Part shown: one piece after another, positions 1 through 10,494 of the stretch
How the letters are laid out: the number at the start of each line of letters is the position of its first letter
How positions within the stretch are numbered: position 1 is the first letter of the stretch
Assembly (NCBI GenBank): GCA_018524725.1
Contig: JAEUWP010000259.1
Coordinates: forward strand, 1 to 64,000
Source: Podaxis mareebaensis
Taxonomy: Eukaryota > Basidiomycota > Agaricomycetes > Agaricales > Agaricaceae
Direction of reading: 5' to 3'
DNA length: 64,000 nucleotides
Notes under the pieces: model-generated
What the model was told of the DNA's origin: nothing
The model's database searches: none
What the model saw: only the letters and a program-made list of their open reading frames with translations
Program-made: the position numbers and the translations under genes

Positions 1-309
1 ACGGAAACATCCGACCAAGATCAGGATGACATTGATCTCGCTCTTTGCTGCCCGATCTCTTCCCCTTGTGCCGCCTCGCTGTCACTCCAGGCCGCCAGTT
101 GCCAGTGCCCACCCCCGACTCCCTCCTCCCATCAGATTTCACATGATTGATTAAGAGATAAGAAATCCTCCATCAATCATCGGCTCTCCCTGGCATTCGG
201 CAACATCTGGAGGCACAGCAGGATGACATACTCCCTTTTCTTTGTAGGGGTGGCCACATCGATCAACAAAGGTCGCATCGTACGATGCGTCCTTGCATGA
301 TCACATGGA
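1..309 (+). repeat. Left terminal inverted repeat of the KDZ element
   Basis: It pairs with 10,144-9,885 and, after skipping the solo LTR, with 9,207-9,160. I counted eight differences over about 260 bp, and each is a CG on one side against TG or CA on the other. This arm is the empty-site control for the solo LTR: the sequence around 256-270 runs uninterrupted where the right arm carries 672 extra bases. Short ORFs here on either strand are chance. Confidence 0.9.
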
Positions 310-605
310 CACCACACTTGACCTCCCCTGAGCATGGCTAAATATATAATTATTATCATGATAAACAGTCCAACAAATCTGTAGAGAGCACGAGCTTGAG
401 TGTTTGTTAAGCTTGAGTGTAGTGTTTGGTCTTTCTGTGCTTCCTTGGTTCGAACACAATCTATTGTGTGCATCAGCGGGGCCGAATTGATCCATGTATA
501 AGCGTGTTGATAATTGATGCATTAATGATGGCTCGCCCCCAGCGCCTGCCCAATTACTTGGGAAAACCTAGACTAAAGTATTCGTAATATATTAACAATA
601 ATATA

Positions 606-2210
606 TCACTCATTCGCTACACCATAATCCTCTACTACTGGCCTACTCTTAGGGGCCGTCCTCTTCCTGCGCTTCACAGTGGTAGAGCGAGGGTCCTCGC
701 CCTCGCCATTATTCGGATTGGCATTCTCGTGAGTGACCTTCTTCCTTGGCTTCCTTGTTTTGACAACGGGCTGCTCTTTTAGTTGATTAGCAAGGGCACT
801 AACCTCTTGCTGGTTCATCGGTGCCCAGAAACATTCACCACAACATAACACATTGTGGAGCGTGCGAATCTCGTATAAGGTGGTGATGTTCCCAGGTGCA
901 ACAAACTTCACCCCCTCTGGCCATCCACGAAGCTGTACCTTCCACCGAGACCGGATATCAACATCGTAGTAACGATAGCTCATTATGACGTCTCGGCGAT
1001 TCAGGATCTCTCCTAGGGTTCTCTGTAAGTGCTGTTTTTCATAGTATTGATGAGGTACTTACTCAGCTTTTGTGAGATGGTTTCTGAGCACTCACTCTGC
1101 AGTCTCAATAGCTCGTTCTTGACTTTCTCTACAAGAATACTGGTCAGGTATGTTATCCCCCCATCATAAAAGTACTCACTATCGCCTTTTGTACAGGACC
1201 ACAACTCTAATTTGCGACCCATCTCACCGGCCGTAGTTTGCAGCACTTCAGGGAGGAAACTGAGGGCGCCCGGAGTCGAGACCCATTCAGGCTGCATCGA
1301 GTCATTAACGTGCGACCTCGAGAAGAAAGTGAACCCTGTGATTCTGGTTCTGCTTCTGAGCGCTGTTATCTACCACAACAAGCACCCATGAGTTTCTTCG
1401 CTTGTGATGTGCATAAGTGAGTAACTCACCTCCTGTTCGATACGATGGACTGTGGATTGATAGTCCAGGGTGGCAGCCCTGTTGTCAATCCTTGCTCCCA
1501 TCCTTTTTACTCCCTTTTCCTCCTCTAGCATGTGGATCAACTCCACCTCCTGTTCCTTGGTGAGACTTTGAAGCTCAGGATCATTCTTCACTGCTGCCTG
1601 GATCTCCTGCAAATGGAAACAGTTTCCTTGTGAACGGCCTACCACATACTGTTGAGTCGCATCTCATTATACATGCCAGCACTGCATACTAACCATTATT
1701 CATTTGCTTCCTCTTCCAAGCTACCTTTGCGTTATACAGATTCATGGCATGGCATTTCTTGTAGAGAGTTTGGTTGTTCATCAACTTCGAGATGTATTCG
1801 GGCTTGCGATGATATTTCGAAGCGAGCTCCTCCATTATCTTCAACTGCAACTCCCTATACAAGGTGAGATCGTTGATGAACTCGTTTTGTTTCTCCTGTC
1901 TAATTGCACGAGCTACTTGTGCAGATTGTTTGTCATAGGGTCTCGCATTCTTTTGAGCAGGTGGGATAATGGGCAGCAATGGATTACAAGCGGCATGGGA
2001 GGCAAACGAATGGATGGGATCAGTGACGGTGAAGTGGCAATTGGCTGCCTGGATGTCTGGCCCGACAGCTAATGAGGTCGCTGTGGCTGGTGACGACTGA
2101 AGAGGTGGAGGTGGGTGTACAGTGATTCTGTCATTGTTACCGCTACGTTCTTGAGAGCGCATATTGGAAATGTCGTTCATGGGTGAGGGGATAACAAGCA
2201 CGGAGTGCAT
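606..2210 (-). CDS. Intact 479-aa cargo protein, basidiomycete-specific family of unknown function
   Basis: Four exons (2210-1694, 1638-1430, 1369-1063, 1012-606) with GT-AG introns of 55, 60 and 50 bp give 1,440 nt in one frame without a stop. I resolved the splice sites by resemblance to a hypothetical-protein family that I recall in many copies in agaric genomes. It shares the blocks RKPEYISKLMNN, EIQAAVKNDPELQSL, GFTFFSRSHVND, SYRYYDVDIRSRW and LRGWPEGVKF. The start is the ATG at 2210; upstream codons in frame are open but lack a better ATG. The N-terminus (about 1-90) is Pro/Ser-rich, the middle helical and charged. The C-terminus is basic (RKPRKKV, KRRKRTAPKSR), which suggests a nuclear or nucleic-acid-binding protein. 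It diverges from the other genes of the element and lies just inside the left TIR. It is the only fully open gene of the transposon. Function unknown. Confidence 0.75.
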
Positions 2211-2700
2211 GGTATGTTTGATTTTTTTATTTTCTCTTTTTTGCTTGATTGCAAAGTGCATTCACCAACTCACAATTTTCCGGCAGGTTATGAAATTCCG
2301 TTCATGCTACACCTAGGCAGGAAAAATCGGCTGGCTCCCACTCCCGTCACACTTGACTGAAACTGTTCAAATGCAAGAGCTGCTCTTTTACACATGTCAG
2401 CCCAGCCTGCTGCAGTGTTGTCATGTAAGCATCTCCCTCTTGAATGTGGCCAGGCTAATCGTTCTTCTCAACAGCCTGGATAATCAATGATGAGTCAGTC
2501 CGAGCCAACAATGTCGGTAAGCTTCTGATTCCATTTTCCCCGAAACATTATCAAATCAGATTTACCTTCGACGCTTTCCATTCTATTGGTTCCACTCCAG
2601 TGATTCTCCGAGTATCTCCATTGTGAATCGCAACTGAACCCTTTTCAAACTGACTTGAAAAAAAAAAAATCCTTGCATCTTCCCCCCACCATCTCATGCC

Positions 2701-3706
2701 ATGAGCCGTACGTCTATGTCTTCTCTTGAATATCTCCACTAACCCTAACTGCAGGTTCTCATTCTGATGAACGCATGACAGCTCCTCCAGACTACATGTC
2801 AAGCTCTACTCCTTACGAAGTAATCACTATTTCTTCAGGTAGTGAGAGCGAAAATTCACCTCACAGGCGGTCTGCTCGTATTGCCATGTAAGTCTCACAG
2901 CTTCAAATCTCCCTTATCTCACTAACTGTAGTTTCACGCGTAGCAAGAAGATAGCACCCAGGAGGCTGAAAGCTCCATCATCCTCAGCTCCCTCACGTTT
3001 GTCTCCACGTAATAAACGTCAGGTCTTGTCTACAGAAGCAAAGGTGACACCTTCAGTGATCAGAAAACCTCCCTTGCTGTGAGTGCCCCGGCTTGTTCTT
3101 CTTCAGCTACTAATGACTCTTGTAGGAGCATTGACCCCAAGTTGTGACAGCTCTTCTCAAGCCAGGTCCCAGTGCCAACAGCTGAGGCCCCTGCAGCTCG
3201 CACCCCTTCGACGTTGTGAGTCACGCTATATCCTAACGACACCTTCACTTACTGACCTACATATAGTCATGACAATATTGTTGATCCTGAGATCCGGTCG
3301 CTCGTGTGCCTGGCTCAGATTCGGTATGAAAACAATGCACGTCCTGGAATGAAAGGCATCCGTGTGAACCAGGATGGCTCTGTCAGTCAAGCAGCAAAAT
3401 CCTGGCTACCAACCGACCCATGGTTTGTAGTTACAGGTGGCAGGTATCCAGGTATCTACGCAGATTTGTAAGTCCTTGACCACCAACATGTGCTGTATCC
3501 TGATCCCCTTTATGTCCAGGCAAGAGGCAACCTATGCATTGACTCCCCCCGAGCATGGCAGATTGGAATTTGCCAAGTCCGAAGCTGAAGCTTCAGTTCT
3601 ATTCACTCGGGCTTTCATGGGCACACGTCTTCAGAGATATCACAATGGAGTGGTTTATCCAGTTGGGCCGGCCGCTGGAGTTTTTGACGATTTCTCTGAT
3701 TATTAG
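2701..3706 (+). pseudogene. 254-codon cargo gene, RNase H1 N-terminal (viroplasmin-like) domain, one nonsense codon
   Basis: Six exons (2701-2707, 2755-2887, 2932-3078, 3126-3215, 3267-3467, 3520-3706) with introns of 44-52 bp sum to 765 nt in frame. The N-terminal third is Ser/Arg/Pro-rich and disordered (SGSESENSPHRRSARIA). The C-terminal 100 residues hold WFVVTGGRYPGIY, then an intron, then FAKSEAEASVLFTRAF. This pattern (W-x-VV-x-GR-x-x-GIY followed by an E-A-x-x-LF helix) resembles the hybrid-binding N-terminal domain of eukaryotic RNase H1; no catalytic RNase H domain follows. One in-frame TGA lies at 3145-3147 (K-L-stop-Q-L-F), probably a former CGA Arg codon. The tiny first exon is the least certain part. 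It shares the element with the transposase on the same strand and may be an accessory nucleic-acid-binding factor. The domain call is by eye and moderate. Confidence 0.55.
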
Positions 3707-4054
3707 TGTATTTGAAAATAGTGTTCATCATATTGATAAAAATAAGATCTCAGGTGGCCAATAGAAACTTGTATCATTGGCTTTCAGACAACCGGATGAT
3801 CAAACGGACCGTACCGTGAATATCATGAATGTGTGCTCCTATGCACTCAGGTAAGTCGACTTTTGAGCAAGTCCTGTACCCAACCTGAGTACCCAACCTG
3901 AACTTTCAACTTCTAACCCCCCTTCTAATAATGCGGGTTAAACCAGATGTACTACGCCTGCATATGAGTCAAAACCAACATCTAAGAAGCTGCTAAGGCA
4001 CACCTGAGACGACCACAGATCCCAACCAGATCTTAGATCCGTTATGGAGGTTAT

Positions 4055-5250
4055 GACATCACACTTGACTTAGGGAAGCGATGATTGTCTGTGTACATAG
4101 CAGCTACCTGCAATTAAAAGAAAGGAGAGGATTTTTATATCCAATGTTCTTTAGCTACCTTTGGTGAGACACTACCCGATCCCTGGATTGCACAAATTGA
4201 TAGATATAACAAGCAACCCATAATATACCGTAGCTTAATCCCCTCATGCCATATGAGCAGTCACCAGAGGATATGTGTCGCAATTGCATCCTCAAACTCC
4301 TGCACTTCTCCCAAGCTTACTATGTTCATACCCAAATGTATTATTTCGCTCATCGAGTATGGCCTTGCATATCTGGCCATCATGAGGCTATTACTTTGCA
4401 CTGCATTCTCTGAGTCTCCAGTGGGCACGCATTTGATTACACCCTGTTCTCCAGTGTATTGGTGTTCTTGCTCGTCATCTTGTGCATGTCCTCCTCATTC
4501 CTTTAACATCTTGTGCCTGGCTGTCGTTTTGGCTCACCCTTTGTCTTCACAGAATCTCTGCTTCCACTTATACAGAAAACAGCGGAAGATCCCAACTCAG
4601 ATGTCCAGATAGTGACTGTATGATCAAATCCATAAAGTCTAGCCACATTAGCACTAAACATTCCACAACTGTCCTCGAAACTCCACAGGGGAACACCTGA
4701 ATCGTTCAAAATTGATGAAATTGAAGACTCCAACACTCAATATGCCAATAATTGTTTCACTAACATGATGCGCTATGGTACAGTACCACATATCCTTCAA
4801 TCATGTCTCTTTCTGACTTCTTTTGCCTTAGCCCATTCAAAGTTATGTAACATTCTCTGGTCCAATTGTCTCCAACGTCGTCTACTCCCTGCAAACCCAG
4901 CCAACCTGATCACAGTTGTCTCTGTCCACCCAGGCCTAGTCGATACATTCTTGCATACATACCCGATTATTAAACATGTCCGATTTCTTACAACTCCATT
5001 CTTCCTCACCCTGACTCAAGGCGCATACAACTCTGTTTTATAACACACCCTTTCACAGACTCCCTCTCCTCCAATAACCCAAACATCGTCTTGACCCACT
5101 CATATGTTCCCTCCAATGTCAGACCTTCTGCAAGCAACTTCTCATATCTGTTATCTGCTCTCTCTAAGAAATCAAGGATGTCATTGAAACACAGAGCTCC
5201 ACTGTAGAATGTCTTGTGGATGCTTATATGCCACTAACTCGTGCTCAATG
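4055..5250 (+). pseudogene. Degraded short-chain dehydrogenase/reductase inside the KDZ element
   Basis: Several plus-strand frames carry blocks of a retinol-dehydrogenase-type SDR in the right order: GYDITLDLG and VYIAA near 4060-4110, ESLLPLIQKTAEDPNSDVQIV near 4551-4613, then MMRYG, SKLCNILW and VVSVHPGLVDT at 4765-4960. The last parts correspond to the YxxxK-helix region and the HPG motif. The catalytic Tyr region is corrupted, the N-terminal TGxxxGIG motif is not legible, and there are several stops (TGA, TAA) and frame changes. It is therefore a relic. It is either a captured host gene or old cargo, since it lies between two genes of the element and has no transposon domain of its own. 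Confidence 0.55.
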
Positions 5251-5391
5251 CTATTATCCTCAACTACTTACAGCTGTACAAATTGGAGTTAGCTCCTCCG
5301 ATAAATACATTGTATTATCTACATAGTGAGAAGAATCAAAATAGGTATTTGTATTACCAACACATTCTATCCACTCCTTTCGTGATCTCGT

Positions 5392-5550
5392 TGCGACTTC
5401 AGGTGGGTTGCCATTGAAGACCCACTTGAGAACCTTGAGCATGTGGGCGAGTTTTTCAATCTCAGTCATATCACGACTTCGGGTGGGTGGCTGTCGAAGA
5501 CCCTCTTGAGAACTGTAAGTGTGCAGGTGAGTTTCTCAACCTTGGTTATA
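5392..5550 (+). repeat. Tandem duplication, two copies of about 78 bp
   Basis: Copy 1 (about 5392-5470) and copy 2 (about 5472-5550) share the order cgacttc-ggtgggt-gaagacc-cttgagaac-gagtttctcaa with scattered substitutions. They lie in the spacer between the SDR relic and the transposase start. No coding meaning is seen. Confidence 0.7.
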
Positions 5551-5694
5551 GAAGCTAAAGGGGATGATAAGTATCCGCGGTGCCTAGTTGAATATGACTT
5601 ACCTTCTACATGCAGTGATTGAGGTGAGACTCAATATTGAGTCTAATGCTGTGTATGTAAGAGTCCCACATACGTTGATCATCAACAACTATCA

Positions 5695-8600
5695 ATGCCA
5701 CCCAAACCTTCCAAACGCCCTCAACCTAAGCATACCAGCGCAGGCTCGAACAGAGCCGCCTATGTCAGCTTGATCCAAACCCCATTCGGAATCAAAAAGG
5801 CCATTGTACAGTATGATGCAAAAGGACTACGTGAAGAGATGGACCAAGAATTGGCAAGGGTGCATCAGCGCCGTGCTGGTGAGCTACACTGTAGAACACT
5901 TAGGATCCATACTGATGAGCCTTTAGATGAGCGGATGGAAGAAGAAAAGATCAAGTACCGTCGTCTCAATGCCTCCTCTGAGGATTTCAGTGGCATGATG
6001 GAATCACAATCTGGAGATGGCGACTTTTTCGAGCCTTGCATTCCCCTTGAGCCTGAGGATGTTCTGGGTGGTGGAGTGCCATTAAATATTAGCCATGCGG
6101 GTGGCGAACTGCTTGCTATCCTCCTGGATGAGAAGGATACCAAGGATCCTCGGTGCATTATTCATCTATGCTTAGATTTCTTGATCATGAATTTGCCATT
6201 TTTCAGGAGGTACATAGAGTGGCGCACACGACGTGATCATGTTGAAAATCGAAACGAAGGATTTAGGCAGCAGCTTCCTGCCATCATAGATGCATATTTA
6301 GCTTGGGATGCAGGTTTGGGTGCCGATGGGCTTGAGGGGGCGTGTCCGCAGGTTGGCAGGGAACAGCTCGGCCTGCGGCTGCAGGTGATGGATGTTTTTT
6401 GTAAGTCCATCATATATTTTCAACGGGCATAGTTGACATGTAGTAGGGACCCGTACACTACAAACTGATGTCATCGATGGACCGGAGGGGATACCCGCCT
6501 TGCTTGTCAGACAGGGGCTAATTCCATGTGCACCCTTTCGTCCCACTCTTGCAGTGGCAACCCGACTTTTGGAACTTTATCGCAATATACACTTACATTG
6601 CCCTCACATGTCTATTCATTCCTTTATTCAAGGCATATGCAATCTTCACGGTCTACCATTCCGCCCCTATCTATCAGTCCAATTCACGGTGTGCTATGAC
6701 CTGTTTCTCGAAATTCGCGCAGAGGTGCAAGCCCAGGTCAATGCAGTCCTTGGCAGGGGCATTCCGAAGTGGAGACTGAAGAATGCTTGCCCTGCTTGCA
6801 CCTACTGGCTTGATGGTGAGGAGGCTTTGATATATGAAATGTTGGTGACCATGGACGGCAATGACTCGTTGAAGCATGTTATCCGCAAAGATGTATATCA
6901 AGATGCAAATGACGAGACTGGGCGAACTACGACCATTGTCAGAGAGACTCTCGACACCCGCAAGGTCCCTGGCGACTATTACCTTGATAGGGAGACAGTT
7001 GATTGGTGGGCCAAAGATCGAGTTATGGATGCTATTCGAGAAGGCAATATCGACACCGACAACCCGTGTGCATCTAGATGGACTAACATGGTGAATGAGG
7101 TCACCGCTCATATGTGGGGTGTGTTCGATGAGACTGGGATATTTTTGGCGCTCTGCCGGCATGGGTTTGTGTTAGTTGTCACTGATATGGTTCAGAGTGG
7201 TGAGCTGTGAGTCCCTTCACTGATACACGTCCTTTTTAAGCTCTGACAAAATTGGACAGGGCCAAGTATCCACTAGTGGTTGTTGAGGCACTGCTCAACG
7301 CTTTTGGATCAGGAATCGGAGGGGGGTATGATATTGGATGCAGATTTGGTGCAACACTCACTCAGAGTGGGTTGGGAGAACGGGCCCATAAACTGTGTTA
7401 CCAATCACTGGTTGGTGCGTTTCATGGCCATGCCCACAACTGACTTTGTCAACTCTCGCATTTGACAACATATGTTGAAGGGATTGGGTTGGAAGACCTC
7501 GAAGGATGCGAGAGGTTCTTTTCGAAATCAAATGCGCTAGCTTCATCTGTGAGGTATGCGAGTGTCTTCCACCGGCGGCAGAAGATAGTTGAGTTCATGA
7601 AACACATGGACTCAATGGAGACGTCACAAAATCTCAGTGAGTTCATTGAACATTGTTTCCATACTACATACTCATACTGGTTTTTAGGTGAATTTTTGGT
7701 GAACAATTACAAGCAGGCTCTTCAGATTATCCGAGGGGAAGCAGATCTCAAGGAGGGGATGCATGAGCAAAAAATCGAAAGCACCGATGTCTTTCACCAC
7801 TGGCTCAAGGAAGAGAGGGACTACCTGACTGGACTGTCAAAAGAACCTGAGGACGAAACGTTTCACATCGACTACTATCAAACTCTTGTCAAACTCAACA
7901 TATGCGAGTACGTCATTCTTTGTTCTACTGTCCTCTATGCTAACATGTATATCCAAGGGAGAACATCAAAAAATGTCAATCCGAGTTCATTGAATATCCA
8001 TCTCAGCAATTAGACCCAAAGCAGTCACGTCAAAACCAACGCCGTGGGCTCCAGCTTATGCATGCTCAGGAACAGTACACCAACACACTCGCAAAGCTAC
8101 AAGACCTCGAAAATGTCCTAGGTATCGCACCAGGTGGGCGATGGAAGCCAGGCTCAATGGAATGGGAGAGGGCTGCAACTCTAGCCAACCATCGCTGTTA
8201 TCAACGATGTTTGGATGAGTTGGAGTCCCTCGTTGTCTCACGTCTTTTTGAGCTCACGAAAATGAACATGGCCCAAACCAGTGAGTACATCAGTTAGGGT
8301 ATCTATCCTGATTCACAGAGCTTGTATGGCATAGGGTATAAACTCCGCAAGCACATTGGTGGTGCTCTCCGCCAGCGCTCACAAGCCATTCGAAATGCTA
8401 TTGACCGCTATAACGCTGCTGCAAGGGAGATGAATCCACCACGTGAGACATTGAACTGGGACAAGGTTGTTAACTATGGGTTCCTCACTGACTTCAGTCT
8501 CCTACGTGACTGTTGAGAGGACATTACCAAACGCCCATGGGCCCAACCCCGTGCACGCTCACTCATGGACCAGTACTTCAAGATTATTCGTGCTCGCAAA

Positions 8601-9032
8601 GAGATTACTCGACTCAACGTGGAGATACGATGAGTAGTCACATACTTGGTGGATGAGGAGCGATTTTTGCGCTCAAAGGAACTTGAGGTTGTTGAGATGG
8701 ATCCTTTGATTGCTTATCAGATCAAACAACTGCATCTCGAATGCACCCACTTCAATGACCTTCACATGCAAAGATTCCGCAAACTGGCCCTGAATCCAGG
8801 TTTTACCGGGAACCTTGACCCTGGCACTAGCATTGATCGATTGAGGCACGTAGGAGTAATGGTAGATGTCAGGATTGGTGATCAAACTAATACTGAGGTT
8901 GAGAGCAATGCAGTTATAGATGAACATGGTATATTGGAGGAACAGGAGGAGCTATGGATACAGGAGTTAGACAAAAAGCTTCAGGTTTTATCAAACCTTG
9001 TTCAGTATGAACACTCTTGTTCTGTTGACTAG
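5695..9032 (+). pseudogene. KDZ transposase, otherwise complete, with three TGA nonsense codons
   Basis: Seven exons (5695-6152, 6207-6400, 6447-7206, 7260-7636, 7688-7907, 7958-8280, 8335-9032) with introns of 46-54 bp sum to 3,030 nt, or 1,009 codons, so no frameshift is needed. The N-terminus (MPPKPSKRPQPK) is basic and is followed by the VENRNEGFRQQLPAIIDAYL region. The catalytic core shows CPACTYWL, then MDGND (about residues 332-356), CASRW with CRHGFVLVVTDMVQSGEL, GYDIGC, FHGHAHN and YVEGIGLEDLEGCERFFSKSN. The C-terminal half is helical with coiled-coil character. Codons 532 (7441-7443), 838 (8514-8516) and 877 (8631-8633) are TGA. At each the family normally has Arg or a polar residue, so CGA to TGA is the simplest explanation. 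The protein would cut and rejoin the element at its TIRs; this copy cannot make it. Confidence 0.88.
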
Positions 9033-9159
9033 CCAGTTATTTACATGACGCCCATATGTACATAGCAACTCTTCATGTTATTGAACCTGCAGTTGTGCAA
9101 AAAGCACGTAAGTCCAGTGCCTATGTAATTGGGTAGGTGGTACATTAACTGGGCATCCA

Positions 9160-10144
9160 TCCATGTGATCATGCGAGGAACGCATCGTATGACGCGACCT
9201 TTGTTGATGTCAAGTCCGCATCGAGCGTCCGTTTCCGCGCTTACAATCCGTGCACGTTTCCGAAAATCCGAAGATCCGATTCCGATCAAGTCCGATGCTT
9301 TCCCGCTCCCTCCACTCGCGTTTCCTCATCAGGATCCCCCGTCCCGTTGTCCGAATGGGCGGATGTGCTCACGCGGTCGATTACGACCAATGCAACGCGT
9401 GGTGTCCATTCGTACATCTCTCAGCGCTCCTGGAAATTATTATCTTCATTCCCCGATGTCTGCTTTACTTTCCGCTTTGCCTTATACTATGATTTGCGTT
9501 TTTGTGTGTTCTCCATTCTTCCGTTTGTAGTTCCGATATGCAAATGTTCTTTACCTGTAAATCTGCTTCTTTTGTCTCCCGGTTTCTTACTTAGTTATCC
9601 GTATCACTTTCCGGCGCGTACTTAAGCGTAACTACCTTGTATCTTGCTCCCCAATCAGAATATCGACTTCGTCTACCCTTCCTAACCTCCTGTTCGTCAT
9701 CCGAAACCTTCGGGACTCGTTCCCCTCTCTGTTCTCTGACATCTCCTGTATTTCCCGTTATCTTCCGTCGCAGTTCCAAGTGGCCGAATCGGACCCCGTG
9801 CAGTATCGGAGGGGCACAGCACATACGCTGAGGCCAAGGGTCCACTCTCCGAATCTCCGGAACTGTCCGGAACGTAACAGTTGATCGATGTGGCCACCCC
9901 TACGAAGAAAAGGGAGTATGTCATCCTGCTGTGCCTCCAGATGTTGCCAAATGCCAGGGAGAGCCGATGATTGATGGAGGATTTCTTATCTCTTAATCAA
10001 TCATGTGAAATCTGATGGGAGGAGGGAGTCGGGGGCAGGCACTGGCGACTGGCGGCCTGGAGCGACAGCGAGGCGGCACAAGGGGAAGAGATCAGGCAGC
10101 AAAGAGTGAGATCAATGTCATCCTGATCTTGGTCAGATGTTTCC
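9160..10144 (-). repeat. Right terminal inverted repeat of the KDZ element, split by a solo LTR
   Basis: The arm consists of 9160-9207 and 9885-10,144, which together are the reverse complement of the left arm. The intervening 672 bp plus a 5-bp duplication is a solo LTR. Divergence from the left arm is confined to CpG transitions. Confidence 0.88.
9208..9879. mobile_element. Solo LTR (672 bp) with 5-bp target-site duplication GTTGA
   Basis: The sequence starts TGTCAAGTCC and ends GAACGTAACA, so it has the TG...CA termini of an LTR. It is flanked by GTTGA at 9203-9207 and 9880-9884. The left TIR arm shows the uninterrupted pre-insertion site. No internal retroelement sequence is present, so it arose by LTR-LTR recombination. 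Unlike the surrounding transposon it is rich in CG dinucleotides, suggesting a recent insertion or little methylation. It does not resemble the LTRs of the two gypsy elements in this window. Orientation is not determined. Confidence 0.85.
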
Positions 10145-10145
10145 A

Positions 10146-10260
10146 TTGCCAAAGAGAGCCGAGATTTGGTGAATTTTCTTATCTTTTAATCAGTCACATG
10201 AAGTTTGAGGGTGGGAGCAGGCAGTGGGCGGGAAACCCGAAAAGGGTCTGACACTAGGCG
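10146..10260 (+). repeat. Degenerate second copy of the KDZ terminal sequence
   Basis: The string ttgccaaa-gagagccga-ttcttatct-ttaatca-tcacatga-gggagcaggca at 10,146-10,240 repeats, at about 198 bp distance, the block that begins at 9947 within the right TIR. The TIR is therefore internally repetitive, or two element ends lie side by side. Confidence 0.6.
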
Positions 10261-10494
10261 GGGCCAACTAGAGGTCAGGGAGGATCGGGCAACAGCGATC
10301 ACATGGGTGGGCATCGTCATCAGCAGTGATTACCGATAGCCGGAGGCAGTGAGAACCCTAAGTATATTTTCCCATTGTTAAGCCTTGTATAAGCATTGTA
10401 TACGAATTTCACATCAAAGGCCTCTAATTAGAAAGGGTGGACACCCCCATTCCTCCTTTCTAATTAGAACATTATCTTGGCAGGGATAGGTGAG
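10261..10494. other. Non-coding stretch with a 14-bp perfect palindrome
   Basis: No gene is visible. The arms 10,423-10,436 and 10,455-10,468 (TCTAATTAGAAAGG and its complement) can form a stem with an 18-nt loop. It abuts the end of similarity of the inverted LTR relic, so it may be part of that LTR. Confidence 0.6.

Larger units (their letters stand above)
1..10144 (+). mobile_element. KDZ-family DNA transposon with cargo genes (left end outside window)
   Basis: The two ends of this interval are near-identical inverted repeats: about 1-309 matches the reverse complement of 10,144-9,885 plus 9,207-9,160. Between them lie a KDZ transposase (plus strand) and three other genes, one of them (606-2210) still intact. 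KDZ elements are known in basidiomycetes as large transposons with long TIRs and cargo genes. Homology starts at base 3, so the true left terminus may lie upstream, and no target-site duplication can be checked. On the right, a degraded second copy of the terminal sequence follows at about 10,146-10,260, so the right end may also be a little further out. The transposase is dead, so the copy is non-autonomous. Confidence 0.85.

Noticed and set aside
177..473. ORFs in the left TIR
   Set aside because: They mirror ORFs in the opposite arm because the sequence is an inverted repeat; no family resemblance.
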